A stretch of DNA of 64,000 bases from Adiantum capillus-veneris. Lineage: Eukaryota > Streptophyta > Polypodiopsida > Polypodiales > Pteridaceae. Made by a program: the position numbers and the translations under genes. This document shows, piece by piece, positions 45,781-58,894 of this stretch (position 1 is the stretch's first letter; each line of letters begins with the position of its first letter). The notes beneath the pieces are model-generated. The model was not told the origin of the DNA and did not search any database. It saw only the letters and a list, made by a program, of their open reading frames with translations. The stretch covers positions 90,357,025-90,421,024 of the forward strand of contig CM043958.1 in assembly GCA_014529385.2 (NCBI GenBank), written 5' to 3'.

Positions 45781-46849
45781 ATCCTTCTGCATCACTCTCC
45801 CATGTTGTCACTTTCTAAGCATAAGAAAATAGAGCATCCATCTAAGCACACAACATGTTGTTGCTCATAGCTTTCCTCATGTCAAAGATATACACCGCAA
45901 CAGAAATTCTACCATACAACCAATTAGCCCAACTAACTGAGCCACCTTGTTCAACAAAGCATTAAGGTGCAAAATTTTCTTTAGTAGTATAATCATATGT
46001 CACCAAAAAATAGAGCTCTAAAATCACTACATGTGACTTAGCATAATAATTGCTCTTCCACTCACTCCATAACAAAGAAGCAAAGGCATGCAAACCTATT
46101 TTTTGCAACCACATTGCATTAGCCTCAGTTTTCTGGTTGATCTCCACCTTGAAATCCATGAACGGATCATCAACAATTGCTGCAATTTGGTCTTAGTGAG
46201 ACATGTTTGTGTAATAGCTTCTTCATCACCCAAACCTTCCTCTTCATATTATGGACTACTCATATCAACATTGAGCACCACCCCTTTGCAGTGAGGTCTC
46301 GTTTTTTGCAAGACGTCATTCTCAGCACCCGGCTACATGGTAGCAATTTGCTTACCCTTGGCCATCTCCTCAGTTTTTTGCACCACAGTAATGTACTTCA
46401 TATGCCTTAGGAAAAACATGATAGCAACAAGGATTAGATAGCTTGCACCTTCAAACTGCATGAGCTCACTACAAAATATTTGGGAATCAATTAATCGTAC
46501 CCACCTTTCCATGATTATACGGGGATTATACTTAGTGGGTTGTCAGCATTCAAATTAAGACAATTTGAAAATATCTGACTTTAAAAAATCCAACCTGCTA
46601 TAATCCAATTTGGTACATTTTGACTGCAAACTTCGATTGGGTTACTTAGACATTCTGAAAGCTGTTGCCTCAGATATGGAGATTCACCCTCCAGCACAGT
46701 TAAACTAACCTAGACTTCATTGTTTGGCTTGACACCCTAATTTTGGAGCATATGAAACAATATTGTTATTTGCACTTCTTGACTGTGAGCATTCCTATTG
46801 AAAATAAAATTGTGTATCATTCCTTTCTTGAGACTTTTTTACTTCAACA
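45781..46849. other. Non-coding, probably 3' part of the minus-strand gypsy fragment
   Basis: No gene seen. It lies downstream (minus sense) of the integrase C-terminus and would be the element's 3' untranslated part. No LTR was recognised. Confidence 0.35.
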
Positions 46850-48060
46850 AAACCTGTTGTTGGCCAATCCAAATGCGGTGGCTTACCCTAAAATTTATTC
46901 AACTTGAAACCATTGACATGTTTCTCCACTCTAGTTCGAAATACATCAGCTACAATAAAGGTACCTTGTCCCAAATCATGTACTATCTAATAAGGACCCT
47001 TATATCTCAATGTCAGCTTTCTTGAATGAGGACCTAATCTGGAATTGTACAACATCACCTAATCTCCAACCTAAAATACCTTGTACTTCACATTCATCCT
47101 GACGCATGCTTTTCTTCTTCTTTGTATCACCTCAATAAAATAAGAACTCGCCAACCTATCTTCTTCCAATTGCATCAAATATTTGCTCCTATGCTAAACT
47201 GACAATTTAGGAGACATGTTCTCTGCACTAACCCTTAAACTTGGTCCTCCATAGGTACCATAGCTTCAATTCCGTAAACCAATCTAAATGGTCTCATACA
47301 TGTTGTGACCTTGAAATTTGTTCTGAAGGACCACAGTGTAGAGTCCAACTTCTCATCCCACTCCTTATGGTTCTCCTGCAAAATCTTTTTCAAAATTTTG
47401 ACCAAAGTTTTATTAGTACTTTCAGTTTGTCCATTATCTTGTGGGGGTGATTTTTTGTGGGCTTTTTATGCATCATCATGTGAGTCTTGGTTCACGCAGA
47501 ATTCACCTCATTCAGAGAATGAGTTCCCCTATCATTCACCAACTCTACAGGGCATCCAAACCTGGTCATGATGTTATGAATAAGCGTTATTGTCCTTAAG
47601 TGCTAGAGATTCCATCCACTTGGTACAATAGTTTGTTCCTACCAAAATGTACTTGCATCCCCTACTTGTAGTTGGCTTCGCAGGTCCTACAAAATCCAAC
47701 CCCATTTTTGAAGGCTCTAATGGCAAAATAGGATGATTAGACATTCTATCCTTGGAATCATGCTATCCAAGCTTTTGGCAAATCACACAAATTTTAGCAT
47801 GTTTCTGTGCATCCTTCAACACTATGGGCCATCGTAATCTAGCCTATCATATCTTCTTACCTATAATATCACTTGAAAAATGTCCTCCTGATGCTCATGA
47901 GCCTCTTCAATCAGAGCCTTTTGTTCAAATTTAGGGACACATCTCCTTTAACCTGATCAATCCCTTTTTTGTAAAGTGCTCCTACAATCACCAAAAAATG
48001 TCAACTCTTTAGAGCAAACTTCCTCCTTTGATCAGCAGAAAAACCTGTTGTTTGGCATGG
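46850..48060 (-). pseudogene. Ty3/gypsy integrase, strongly decayed
   Basis: Minus-strand words in order: GCKYILVGTNYCTKWMESLA (core start, about 47660), FGCPVELVNDRGTHS (second Asp region as NDRGTH, about 47560-47520), HKKSPPQDNGQTESTNKTLV (catalytic Glu, about 47450-47390, across a frame change), SFRTNFKVTTCMRPF, LVYGIEAMVPM (about 47270). The C-terminal piece GQGTFIVADVF...VNGFKLNKF follows (46990-46890). Many stops and shifts. Confidence 0.75.
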
Positions 48061-49266
48061 TTCCATCAGTCAAGAATATCAACTTTTGATCATATGATGA
48101 CTCAAATATTGAATTTTTTCCCTCAAACAGCTCTGCATCAAGCAAATCATTATTAATACATATATGATCTCTTCTCTTGTTTCTAGCCTACTCAAATAAT
48201 CAGCTATAACATGCTCCTTTCCTACCATGTGGACAATCACAAAGTCAAACTCCTGCAACAACAACATCCATCTGGCTAACCTTCTTGTTAACAAAGATTT
48301 ATTGATCAAATACAACAATGCACATGAAAAACCACCTTGTTACTCAGGAAATAATGTCTAAATTCATTTAAAGCATACATCATCCCAAGAGCTTCTCTCT
48401 CCATCTCATAGTATAGTTCCTTTCAGTTGATGTCAACACTCTACGTGCATCATATACATGTCTAAACTACTCTCTGATCTTTTCATGTATGAGAACAACT
48501 CATACAACCACATCCAATGCATCAAAAAACACATGAAATGATAATGTTCAATCTGAGGTTGTAATACTAGAGCCATTGATAATATCTTCTTTGGAGCCAT
48601 TGATAACATCTTCTTTAACATATGAAATGCCTTCTCATGAGTTTTAGAGTAAACAAATGCCACATTCTTCTTTTTTAAATGAGTAAGAGGCATACAAATA
48701 TTGGCCAAATAGTTGATATACCTGCCATGACATTTCACTTGTTCCACAAACCAACTCAATTCCTTCACATTTACTGTAACTTTAGCTACTAGGATAACCT
48801 CAATTTTGTTCTCATCAATAGACATCCCTTCATTGGACACAACATGTCCCAACAAAACTCCACTTTTGATAGCCATCAGACTCTTATATGGGTTGAGTGA
48901 CATCCTAAACATCCTACATCTCTCAAAACACAACTTCAAATGATAAAATGCAAATCCTTCTTACCAAAAATTGAAAAATTATTCACAAAGACCCTCATAA
49001 AATACTGTAAGTAGAGTTCAAATGTTTTATAGGTTGTAAATTTAAATGATGGTGGTCCATTCTTGAGTCCAAAGCTCATGATTGTACAGGCAAAAGCACC
49101 CGATTCAGTAGTGAAAACTATTTTATGCTGATTCTTCTTTCACCTTGATTTGATTGTACCGTGAAACCCATCCAAAAAGCTATACATCTCTTTTCTTACT
49201 ATTGCATCCAATATTGCATTACAAAATGGCTTTGGGAATGATCATTAACGGTTGCTGCATTTAATT
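48061..49266 (-). pseudogene. Ty3/gypsy RT and RNase H, decayed
   Basis: The same fragment upstream (minus sense). KKLNAATVNDHSQSHFVMQY (about 49260-49200) is followed by SFLDGFHG. MSFGLKNGPPSFK and FMRVFVNNFSIFG follow, where the expected Asp-Asp of the RT active site is Asn-Asn (about 48985). 48939-48433 holds the thumb and tether (LLGHVVSNEG, GRYINYLANICMPLTHL). 48318-48079 ends RNase H with GKEHVIADYLSRLE. Truncated at 49280 by the next LTR. Confidence 0.75.
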
Positions 49267-49280
49267 TCTTGTAATCAACA

Positions 49281-49495
49281 TGTTAGGTTTTAGGCCAAGT
49301 GGCCGGTGGTCGGTGGTCGGTGGTTGGCGGGCGCTCATTCTTATCATTATTTTGGTTATAATGAGACAATAAGGAGTGAGAAGGACTTCCTTCTCTAAGC
49401 ACCACCAAAAAGGTTGTGTTCTTCTCCTTCCCCCTTCTCTCAATCCCTCTCTTGCATCTTGCACACATCTCTCTCCACAAGTGGTATTAGAGCAC
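49281..49495 (+). mobile_element. Copia-type LTR (copia 4) with variant PBS
   Basis: 199 bases from TGTTAGGTTTTAGG to CTCTCCACA (49479), then AG and TGGTATTAGAGC (49482-49493), a one-base variant of the usual TGGTATCAGAGC. A GGTCGGT triplication lies inside (49302-49325). It interrupts the minus-strand gypsy pol at 49280. Confidence 0.75.
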
Positions 49496-49934
49496 AGGGA
49501 GCCCGCCGTCCCTATCTGCGTGTGCAACAAGCCTAAAGAGGATTGAAGTCAGGATTTGAGCAAGAGAGAATCAAGCAAGAAGTAAGGCAGATTGGAAAGA
49601 AAATCAAAGGTAGCGAGTTGGGCTGCGAGTACCTCTGCAAATGCAATCCAAGCATTGCATGTGAGCTGAGGAAAATTGGCGAGGTGCAGATCAAATAGCT
49701 GCAGAATCCGAGCAAAAGACGAGCAGATAGAGAATGAAATTGGGGGAGCTTCAAGCTCCAACTTTTTGCGTGCAAGCAAAGGCACGGGCTTAGCATTCCA
49801 AAAAGGGAGAAAATTGAGCTGCAGAGCAGCCTTGGAATTGGGAGAATTGCAAGCAATTGCAGTCAATAGAGCAATAGTGAAGCCAGGGAAAAGTCGAGCT
49901 AGCTTTGGACGACTGAGTGTGTGTGTGTTGCACA

Positions 49935-49979
<45 letters not shown>

Positions 49980-50250
49980 TGCACGAGAAGATGTCCCTTC
50001 AACTACAGCTCATGAGCTTCCTTCTTTTTTGAAGAATTCTTTGGAAATCTGTAGCACTAGCAGAGAAAGAAAGAAGTTGCAGTCGAGAAGGCCTTGCATT
50101 TTCCCCACACACACACACTGTCATTGCATCAAGGAAAACCAATGAGTCGACAGAGCAGGGCCTCAAAAATTATTATTTTTTAATTTCCTTCCAAGAGCAT
50201 GTTCACACTTACCCAAGTCAAAGAGTGATTTCTCACCGTGGGAGAGCAGA

Positions 50251-50312
<62 letters not shown>

Positions 50313-51252
50313 GGGACTCAACATCGACACCTCAGGCTCGGCAACAATTGACGATTCACCACCGACATCGGCGAGAGCAGATCATCTCTAGACTAATCTC
50401 TGACATCGACTCTCGACATTAGAGCCGTTCCGACAGCAACTTTAGGGATTTTCGACATCGACCATTTACCTCAGCATTCTTCTCGACACCTCTCATTACA
50501 CGATGGATTTTTGACATTCGACACTAGCGTTCCCGTGGGCGGTTGTGCTTGCAACATACAAGCACCGGTGAGGTGCCTCTATCATAGAGTGACACCCGAC
50601 ATCGGCACGGAGTGCATCGATTATGCTCTATGGTACAGTTTTTAGTTTCGACTTCTTTGGCAACTATTCAACTAGCCCATTTTCGTATGGCCACAAAAAT
50701 TGGCATCGAAATTCCCATTCTACACCGACACATAGGTTTACAGGGGCTTTATAGCCCACATACACCAGTTTCTCCAGGTTTTCAGGCACTTACAAGCACA
50801 GTGCCTTTCAGGCAATTTTGGCAGTCATTTTGACAACAGTTTCTCTGCGGACAAATGCGTTGACAGATGTATGTTTGTTTGAGCACTCATAGTGCTATTG
50901 AGCTCTTTTGAGAGCAGATATCCCTGCAGGGATCCTTTTTACTGACGTAGCAGTTCTTGGCGCATGTTTGTGCGCACTCACTCATGTACGTTGAGTTGCG
51001 AACTTGTAGTTACCGCCTTTGTACGTCTTTTCTGGCTTTTGGCTTGGCGTTTTGGCAGTTTTTTCCCGGTCATTTTTGAGACTCGGATCAAAAGAGCACT
51101 TTTTGAGACTGTGGTTGGTTGTTTTTGAATCTGCTTTAGCCTTTTGGCGAGTCGTTGCGTGAGGTTTTCTTTCAGTTGGGGTATTTTTGAATGTTGAGAT
51201 ACCTTCGGTGATACAGGTAATTGGAAGTATCTGGTAATACTTTTTTGCTTTT
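49496..51252 (+). other. Leader-like DNA after copia 4 LTR, CA and GA microsatellites
   Basis: No gag could be recognised. It is purine-rich to 49900, with a CA run at 49945-49976 and a GA run at about 50253-50303. Then comes a stretch (50320-50560) in which CGACATCGAC-like words recur (GACATCG, CGACATT, TCGACAC). From 50600 to 51252 it is T-rich without ORFs. Frames overlapping 49533-50032 on both strands are not supported. Confidence 0.4.
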
Positions 51253-51477
51253 TGTTACCATATACATGTGGTAGTGATGTGTGTGAACATTAGGACCGTC
51301 GGGGCATTCTTTTGCTCTTTAGGAGGTTTTTTCCCCCGTGCATTCTATATACGCCCATCACTCTAGGGCTATCTATCTTTCCATTGCACACTAAGTAATA
51401 CACTCTCAGTTGTGTGTCTTGAGCTTCCTTCGTCTTCTCCAAGCTGTGTGCGTTTCTCTCCAACCCTAATTCTAACA
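51253..51477 (+). mobile_element. 5' LTR of copia 2
   Basis: 225 bases, TGTTACCATATACATG to TTCTAACA, followed by AT and PBS TGGTATCAGATC (51480 on). Same family as 40293-40556 but with a single copy of the 45-base start. Confidence 0.9.
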
Positions 51478-51542
51478 ATTGGTATCAGATCAGGTTGCAT
51501 CCTCTCAGGCTCAATCGCCAGCAGCAGCTCCAGCACACGCCT

Positions 51543-52759
<1,217 letters not shown>

Positions 52760-52760
52760 T

Positions 52761-52772
52761 TGGTATTAGAGC
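52761..52772 (+). other. Chromovirus PBS, variant
   Basis: TGGTATTAGAGC, one base after the LTR end; the usual tRNA-Met PBS has C at position 7. The related element at 39840 has the usual form. Confidence 0.85.
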
Positions 52773-53176
52773 ACAAGGTTTCTCTTTCCTTGCTCAAGAA
52801 GGGAGGTCCTCAAGCTAGCTATAAATGGTTGGTACTATTAAATGCATTTGAGTAAGTAGAATAGGGATTTTTCAACCTTGCAGTGCACCTGCCTTTGTGC
52901 AGTTAACGGGGCATCACCGTCGAGAGCTATGGTCTTAATAGCGGAGTCCTACGGGGCTTGCCTATGGCTTAACCACTATTGAGCTATTAGAAGCTTGACG
53001 AGAGCCGGTGCTATTTTGGTGTTGAACGACCCTCTCTTCTATTCCTTGCAATTAATGGTATTTGAGACACTGGTACAGTAGCTTGAGTGCTTTTTCTAAA
53101 GGGGTAAAGAGGAGTAGCAACTAGGGCTTGAAGTGCCAAAGTACACCTAAAAAGTTTACACCTAAAAGTTGTTAGA
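52773..53176 (+). other. Chromovirus leader
   Basis: Untranslated stretch between PBS and gag, matching the leader at 39852-40206. No ORF. Confidence 0.6.
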
Positions 53177-54655
53177 ATGGCTAACAATAGTAAAGAGAGT
53201 GAAATTAATGTTGATAACTTTGATTTTGCTAATGAGCAAGCTACTAATGATGCCCTGATGCATGTTAATTATCTTGTTTCTAGGCTTCAACAAGCCATGG
53301 GCAATCCATCCCTCCAAAGTGAAGTGCAACGGCAGCTTTGTGCTCATGGGATTCTCCAAGCTCCCCACCATAACGAGAGAACACCTAGGAAGCCTCCTAG
53401 TGAGACTTTTGAAAGAGGTCTCTCTCCGATTCGGGAAGAAGAAGAGGATCCATATGAAGGGCTCAGAAATTTTCTCCTTGATGACGCATCTCCTTCTCAA
53501 AGGAGAAATCAAGAGCCTCCACCCAAGGAATGAGAAAGAAGTGAGTCTCCCGCCACCTCGGTGGAGATGGCTCCACGAAGACGGAGGGCTAAACGCTCTC
53601 CATCACCTCCAAAACGGAGAAGACCATTGCATACTTCTCCACACTATACTTCAAAGAGGGATTACAAAAAGCAAGAGAAAAAGGTCAGAAAGAGGACACC
53701 CTCTTTTCCATCTTCTTCATCCTCTTCCTCTTATGAAAGTGATGGTCATGACAATGAAGATCAAGGCAAGAAAAAGGAGAGAAAGAGGTCACTCTCTTCT
53801 CCATCTTCCTCAAATTCTTCATCTTCTGAAGAAAGTGATGGTGCAACCTTTGAACCATCAAAAAGAAGAGGCCATAGGAAATCCTATGCCACGTGGAAGA
53901 GGTCATCCAAGCTCAAGAAGTTCAAAGAGGGAGGGAAGAGCATCTCTTTCCTTACCTACAATGGCACTTTTGGTGCTACGGACAAAGTCTTGGCCTTTAT
54001 CCAACAATTCGATGCGGCGTTCGGAGATGAGGGCTTCACGGAGTCCTCTAAGCTACACCATGTAGCTATGCACTTTTAAAAGTGCTAGACAATGGTGGTC
54101 TAACGTACGGGCCAATGGTGAAGCTCCACGAACATGGAAAGCTTTAAGAGCTTCCATTATGAAGCAGTTTTTGGCCACCGATGCCAAAGACAAAGTACCC
54201 ACCGAATGGCAAAGCTTGAAGCTCTCTCCCTACGAATCCATTCACAAATATGTAGACAAGTTTTTGGATTTACAACTCAAAGCCATTGTCTTCAAGTAGT
54301 TGGATTTTGGAGAGCAAAAGCAACAATTTTGTGCGGGCTTAACCAAAGAAATGGCGGAGTATGTCAACTCCCAAAGACCACGCACCATATCGGCGGTTAT
54401 ACACCATACTATGGTGGGCTCTCGAATCAATTTCCAAACGGGGACTAAAAGAAATTCTAAGCCCATGAAAAACAAGGGTTCCAATGAGCCTAAGGGGAAG
54501 GACAATGTCCAAAAGTCTCCTAAGGGCAACTCCAACAAAGCTAAAGAGAAGGGAGTTTACAAAGGCAAAAATAAAGTCTCTCCTAAAGAGCTTGAGCGTT
54601 ATCGCAAGGATAACCGGTGTTTCAAGTGCGGTGAAAAAAGGGCATGCGTACCGTG
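53177..54655 (+). pseudogene. Chromovirus gag
   Basis: ATG at 53177 (MANNSKESEINVDNFDF). One TGA (53531-53533) interrupts a frame that continues as an Arg/Ser-rich basic region (SPSPPKRRRPLH, runs of Ser at 53705-53740) to the start of the capsid domain (FLTYNGTFGATDKVLAF). A frameshift near 54076 leads to RQWWSNVRANGEAPRTW, the PF03732-type gag block, with a TAG near 54298. The zinc knuckle CFKCGE...HAYRDC at 54620-54660 is broken by an A-run (54634-54639) that shifts the frame. The SR-like basic stretch before the capsid domain is unusual in length. Confidence 0.9.
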
Positions 54656-56349
54656 ATTGTCCCCAAAAGAAGAACCTCCATGATCCTCCTAGAGCTACCT
54701 TGGTCAAAATCCAAGAGGAGGAAACTCACCACAAAGGATCTCCTGTATGCCATGCTTGGGAAACGGTAAGAGAACATGATGATTTTATTCTCTTTGACCC
54801 TGGTTCTGCTCACAATTTTATATCTATAGAGTTGGCCACCAAGCTAGGCATACAAGCCTACGAGATGGGAGATGTCCTACTCACAGATGGTCCTTTCAAG
54901 TGGCAAGAAGCTTCAGTTATTCCCTTAATTGGAAAATTGAGGCTCCATGTCCAAAGCTATGTGGACAAAGAGGACTTCTTTATCTCTCCTCTCAAGCATG
55001 AGGATGTAATCCTAGGGGCACTATGGTTTGATCGCATGGCTGCCAATGTTAAATTGCCTGAAAGGAGAATCTCCTTTAAGTTCAGGGAAAAAGATATGTA
55101 TATAGATGCTAAGGAAATGGGTAACACCATACCCATTGTACATACACAAGCTTTCAACAAGTCAATAAAGAGCTCTATTTCCATGTACATGATTTTTGTT
55201 AAAGATTCTCAAAATGAACCTAATGTTTTAGCAAAAGAAAATATACACAATCAAAAGGAATTAGAGTTATCCAATTTTCTCAAGGGGTTTCAAGATGTCT
55301 TTATTGACGACATACCTTGTGAGTTACCTCCTAAACGAGGTAATGATGACCATGTAATTAAACTTCTTCCAGGAAGTTCACCTCCTAACAAACCTCCTTA
55401 TAGAGTTTCTCAAGATCAACAAGAGGACATTATGTGGCAAGTGCATGAGTTAGTTGAGAAGGGCATGGTTAGGCCTAGCTCATCTCCATTTTGTTCTCCT
55501 GTGCTACTAGTGCAAAAGAAAGAAGGCACATATCGTATGTGTGTCGACTATAGAGCACTAAATAGGATCACTATCAAGAATAAGTTTCCCGTTCCACGGG
55601 TAGAAAACCTCTTTGATAAGCTACAAGGGTCCACCTACTTCAGTAGGATTGACCTAAAAAGTGGCTATCATCAAATAAGGATAGTTGATCAAGAGATTGT
55701 AAAGACCGCATTCCGCACTACGTTTGGTCTTTACGAATACATTGTCATGCCTTTTGGCTTGACCAATGCACCAACCGCATTCAACCGCTTGATGGAGAAA
55801 CTATTCAGGCCTCACCGAACCTTTACTGGAGTGTTCTTTGATGATATTATCATCTACTCTAATTCATTAGAAGAACACAAGAAACACCTTCAGGTAATAT
55901 TTCAAGTTCTAAGAGAGAATAAACTTTATATTAATCAAAAGAAAAGTGAATTTTTCTTACAAGAGATTCAGTATTTAGGTCACATTATCTCTCAATATGG
56001 CATCCAAATGGATCCATCAAAGTTAGAGATAATAAAAGGATGGCCTAAACCAAGGAATCTTCATGAGTTAAGAAGTTATATAGGTATGTGCACATACTAT
56101 AGACGCTTCATAGAAAAGTTCTCACTAATAGCAGGACCATTACATGACCTAACAAAGAAAAATGTTAGGTACACATCGTCTGCCAAGGAGAACAATGCTT
56201 TCAAAAAGCTTAAAGAAAAGCTTATCTCTCAACCTGTGCTTACATTACCGGATCTCTCAAAGCCATTTAAGGTCCAATGTGATGCTTGTGGTGATTGCCT
56301 TGGAGTTGTTTTGCTTCAAGAAGAGCACGCCATAGGCTATGAAAGTTGA
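54656..56349 (+). pseudogene. Chromovirus pol: protease, RT, RNase H start
   Basis: One open frame from the zinc knuckle to a TGA at 56347-56349. Protease: FILFDPGSAHNFIS (54785-54826) with DPGS in place of D[ST]G, a form seen in plant chromoviruses, then HEDVILGALWF. RT: PYRVSQ, SSSPFCSPVLLVQKKEGTYR, CVDYRALNRIT, FPVPRVENLFDKLQG, FSRIDLKSGYHQIR, MPFGLTNAPTAFNRLM, and the catalytic VFFDDIIIYS (about 55831-55860), all intact. The tether has YRRFIEKFS. RNase H begins PFKVQCDACGDCLGVVL (first Asp) before the TGA. The protein would copy element RNA into DNA in cytoplasmic particles. Confidence 0.95.
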
Positions 56350-56853
56350 AGGTTTGACCCTGTTGAGCAAGCTCTAGGTATATATGAAAAGGAACTCCTT
56401 GCAGTTTTACATGCCTTAGACTCATGGAAGCACTATTTATTGGGGACTCCTTTTATTCTGCGAACGCATCACCAAAGTCTTAAGTACTTCATGACGCAAA
56501 CCAAGCTCTCCGACACACAAATGAGGTGGGCAAATTTCTTTTCGCAATTTTATTTTCATATTGCTCACATTGCTGGAAAGCATAATCAAGTAGCCGATGC
56601 ACTCTCAAGACGGCCAAGAGTGAATGTGGTTTTCATAGCAACTCACAATGATCTATCTTCTATGATAGATGAGTATGCTATTGATCCCGATTTTAGAGAT
56701 GTGATTTCAGCCCTTGCACTAGGGAAGAAAGAGGAACCATTTACTTTACACGATGTTCATCTTCTCTATGGCAATAGACTATGCGTTACTAGCTCACTAC
56801 GTGAGAAAGTAATGTATGAATATCATGCTCCTCCTTATGCAGACAGGGCATAG
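56350..56853 (+). pseudogene. Chromovirus pol: RNase H end and integrase zinc region start
   Basis: The same frame continues after the TGA: EQALGIYEKELLAVLHAL (catalytic Glu region), GTPFILRTHHQSLKYF (expected Asp replaced by His at THHQ), QMRWANFFSQFYF, AGKHNQVADALSRRP. It ends at a TAG (56851) just inside the region before the integrase HHCC finger. Confidence 0.9.
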
Positions 56854-57492
56854 AGGGATTTAGTCTACCCTAAAGGGGATTGAAACATATTTCTATTGGC
56901 CTACCATGAAAGCAAACATACAAGAGTATGTTTCTAAATGTGTGTATGCCAAAAGACAAAGTTTGATAGAGGGAAGCAACTTGGATTGCTTCAACCTTTT
57001 CCAATCCCTAATTCACCATGGGAGAGCATATCCATGGATTTTATCTTTGGATTGCCTAAGTCTATCCATGGGAATACGGGAATATGGACGATAGTAGACA
57101 GGTTTAGTTAACAAGCTCATTTTATACCTGTTAAAAAGACTATCAAAGCCCATCAAATGGCAACCCTCTTCATTTCACAAATTTTCAAGTACCATGGCTT
57201 GCCAATGTCCATAGTGTCGGATAGAGATCCTAGAATGACCAGTAATTTCTAGAAGGGTCTCTTTGAGAATTTAGGAACAAGGCTAAACTTCTCTTTGGCC
57301 TATCACCTGCAAACGGATGGCCAAAGTGAAATAGCTAGCCTAACAATCCTTGATCTACTAAAAGCCTATGTAACGGAAGTAGATCAAAGATCCCAATGGG
57401 AGAAGTACTTACCCTTAGTGGAGTATGCCTACAATAACACTGTACATACTTCTACGGGAAAAGCACCTTTTGAGGTAATTGAGGGAAGATAA
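56854..57492 (+). pseudogene. Chromovirus integrase core, stops inside
   Basis: Zinc-finger part with CVYAKRQ (first of the Cys pair, second lost). In the core, SMDFIFGLPKS (first Asp, about 57030), MSIVSDRDPRMTS (second Asp, about 57210) and DGQSEIASLTILDLLKAYV (catalytic Glu, about 57316) are all present, so the DDE triad is complete. PLVEYAYNNTVHTSTGKAPF follows. There are TAG/TAA stops near 57107, 57250 and 57490 and a frame change near 57090. Confidence 0.9.
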
Positions 57493-58116
57493 AAAATTCC
57501 CTTGCTACTTAAGGTACACGGGAAGATCTTCGTTGCAGATGAGTACAGCCGAGACCTACAAGAATCTTTCCAAAAGATTAAGGATGCTATCTCTATCTCA
57601 CAGCAAAGACAAAAGGCTGTTGCTGACAAGCACAGAAGAGCCCAAGCCTTCAAAGAAAATGATTGGGTCTTACTCAAAGTTCCCAAGGCTCGATTAAGGC
57701 ACACCACGGGCAAGAATCCTACGGGACACCAAAAGTACTATGCTAAGTTAGCAAAAAGGTACTATGGTCCCTTCCAGATTCTTAGGCCAATCAATGAGAT
57801 GGCTTATCAACTCAAGTTGCCCAGTCATTGGCTCATACACAATGCTTTCCATGTGAGCCTATTAAAGCCTTACAAAGGAGAGCCACCTCAAGAATCAACT
57901 ATTGAAGACCCACCGGAGATCGAGGACCAAGAAGAGGTGTTGCAGCCCGAGTCCATTCTCCGACATGAAGACAAGGTACTAAGAGGCAGTAATTCTATCC
58001 AACGATACCTTATTAAGTTTAAAAATTATCCTTTTGAAGATTCTAGATGGATGCAAGGCATACAATTAAACGATAACCTAAACCTTGTCAATTATTACAA
58101 TGCTTCCCTAGAGTAA
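57493..58116 (+). pseudogene. Chromovirus integrase C-terminus and chromodomain
   Basis: Same frame as the core. A coiled region with QQRQKAVADKHRRAQAFKEN precedes the GPY/F-type block (KRYYGPFQILRPINEMAYQL) and HNAFHVSLLKPYKG. The C-terminal chromodomain is PESILRHEDKVLRG...YLIKFKNYPFEDSRWM (about 57945-58060), with the aromatic positions Tyr and Trp present. It ends at a TAA at 58114-58116. In relatives this domain steers integration to marked chromatin. Confidence 0.9.
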
Positions 58117-58479
58117 GCAAATGTACAAATGAACAAAGTTTAGAATGAACAAAGTTTTTGTCTTATAAGACTCTCTTTTTTTTCTTTATTGTGCACAAAA
58201 ATTAAGTAGTATGCATGCTTAGATCAAGTTTGCGGAGACGACGTCTCCCGGACACCAAGTAGAGCTTGTCACTCTACTATGGAAGACTGATAGGACTAAT
58301 GTGCAGACAAGCTTGTGTAAGCTTAGTCTCTCAAGCACCAAATGGACTAGTCATCCATTCTGGAAAGATGTCATAGAGTAACATAGGGATCCTCTACCCA
58401 TTAGGAAAAGGACTAATGAATATGCTTTATCTTTTCTACCCCATAGTCGAGGACGACTATGATTTCAAGAGAGAGATAA
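58117..58479 (+). other. Chromovirus 3' untranslated region and PPT
   Basis: No ORF. It ends with a purine-rich AAGAGAGAGATAA just before the 3' LTR, a likely polypurine tract. Confidence 0.6.
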
Positions 58480-58860
58480 TGTCATAAAAATCAATATCTA
58501 ATTCTCCTAAATAATTTTCTCATGTTAAATTGATCATTTAATATGGGAAAGTGCCAGGGGAGAAAAAGCTAGAATATTGGTTAAGCTAGCACACCGCTGG
58601 CCACAGTAGGGATCCAAAGGAAGGAAAATAGGGATCCAAAGGGGGGGGCATTTGCAGAGAAATCTGCAACAATGGGCTTAAAAGACCCTAAGGTTCATCC
58701 CATTAAGACTTCCAAAATGCTAAGGTTCCAAAATTCAAAGGTTGTGTCCAAAGGCCAAACACTAGAGGAAATTGGATGCTTAGTGTGTGTCACAAAAAGT
58801 CTTTGTCAATCCCTACATAGGAGGGGGCGAGCCTTGCAAGTAGGGGATGAGAGAGAAACT

Positions 58861-58894
<34 letters not shown>

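Noticed and set aside
49533-50032. Overlapping frames on both strands of 107-142 codons
   Set aside because: They overlap a CA microsatellite and have no domain; this is most likely the leader of copia 4.
53262-54065. 267-codon plus-strand frame over gag
   Set aside because: It is out of frame with the gag that has recognisable domains and looks like a shadow of its Lys/Ser-rich stretch.
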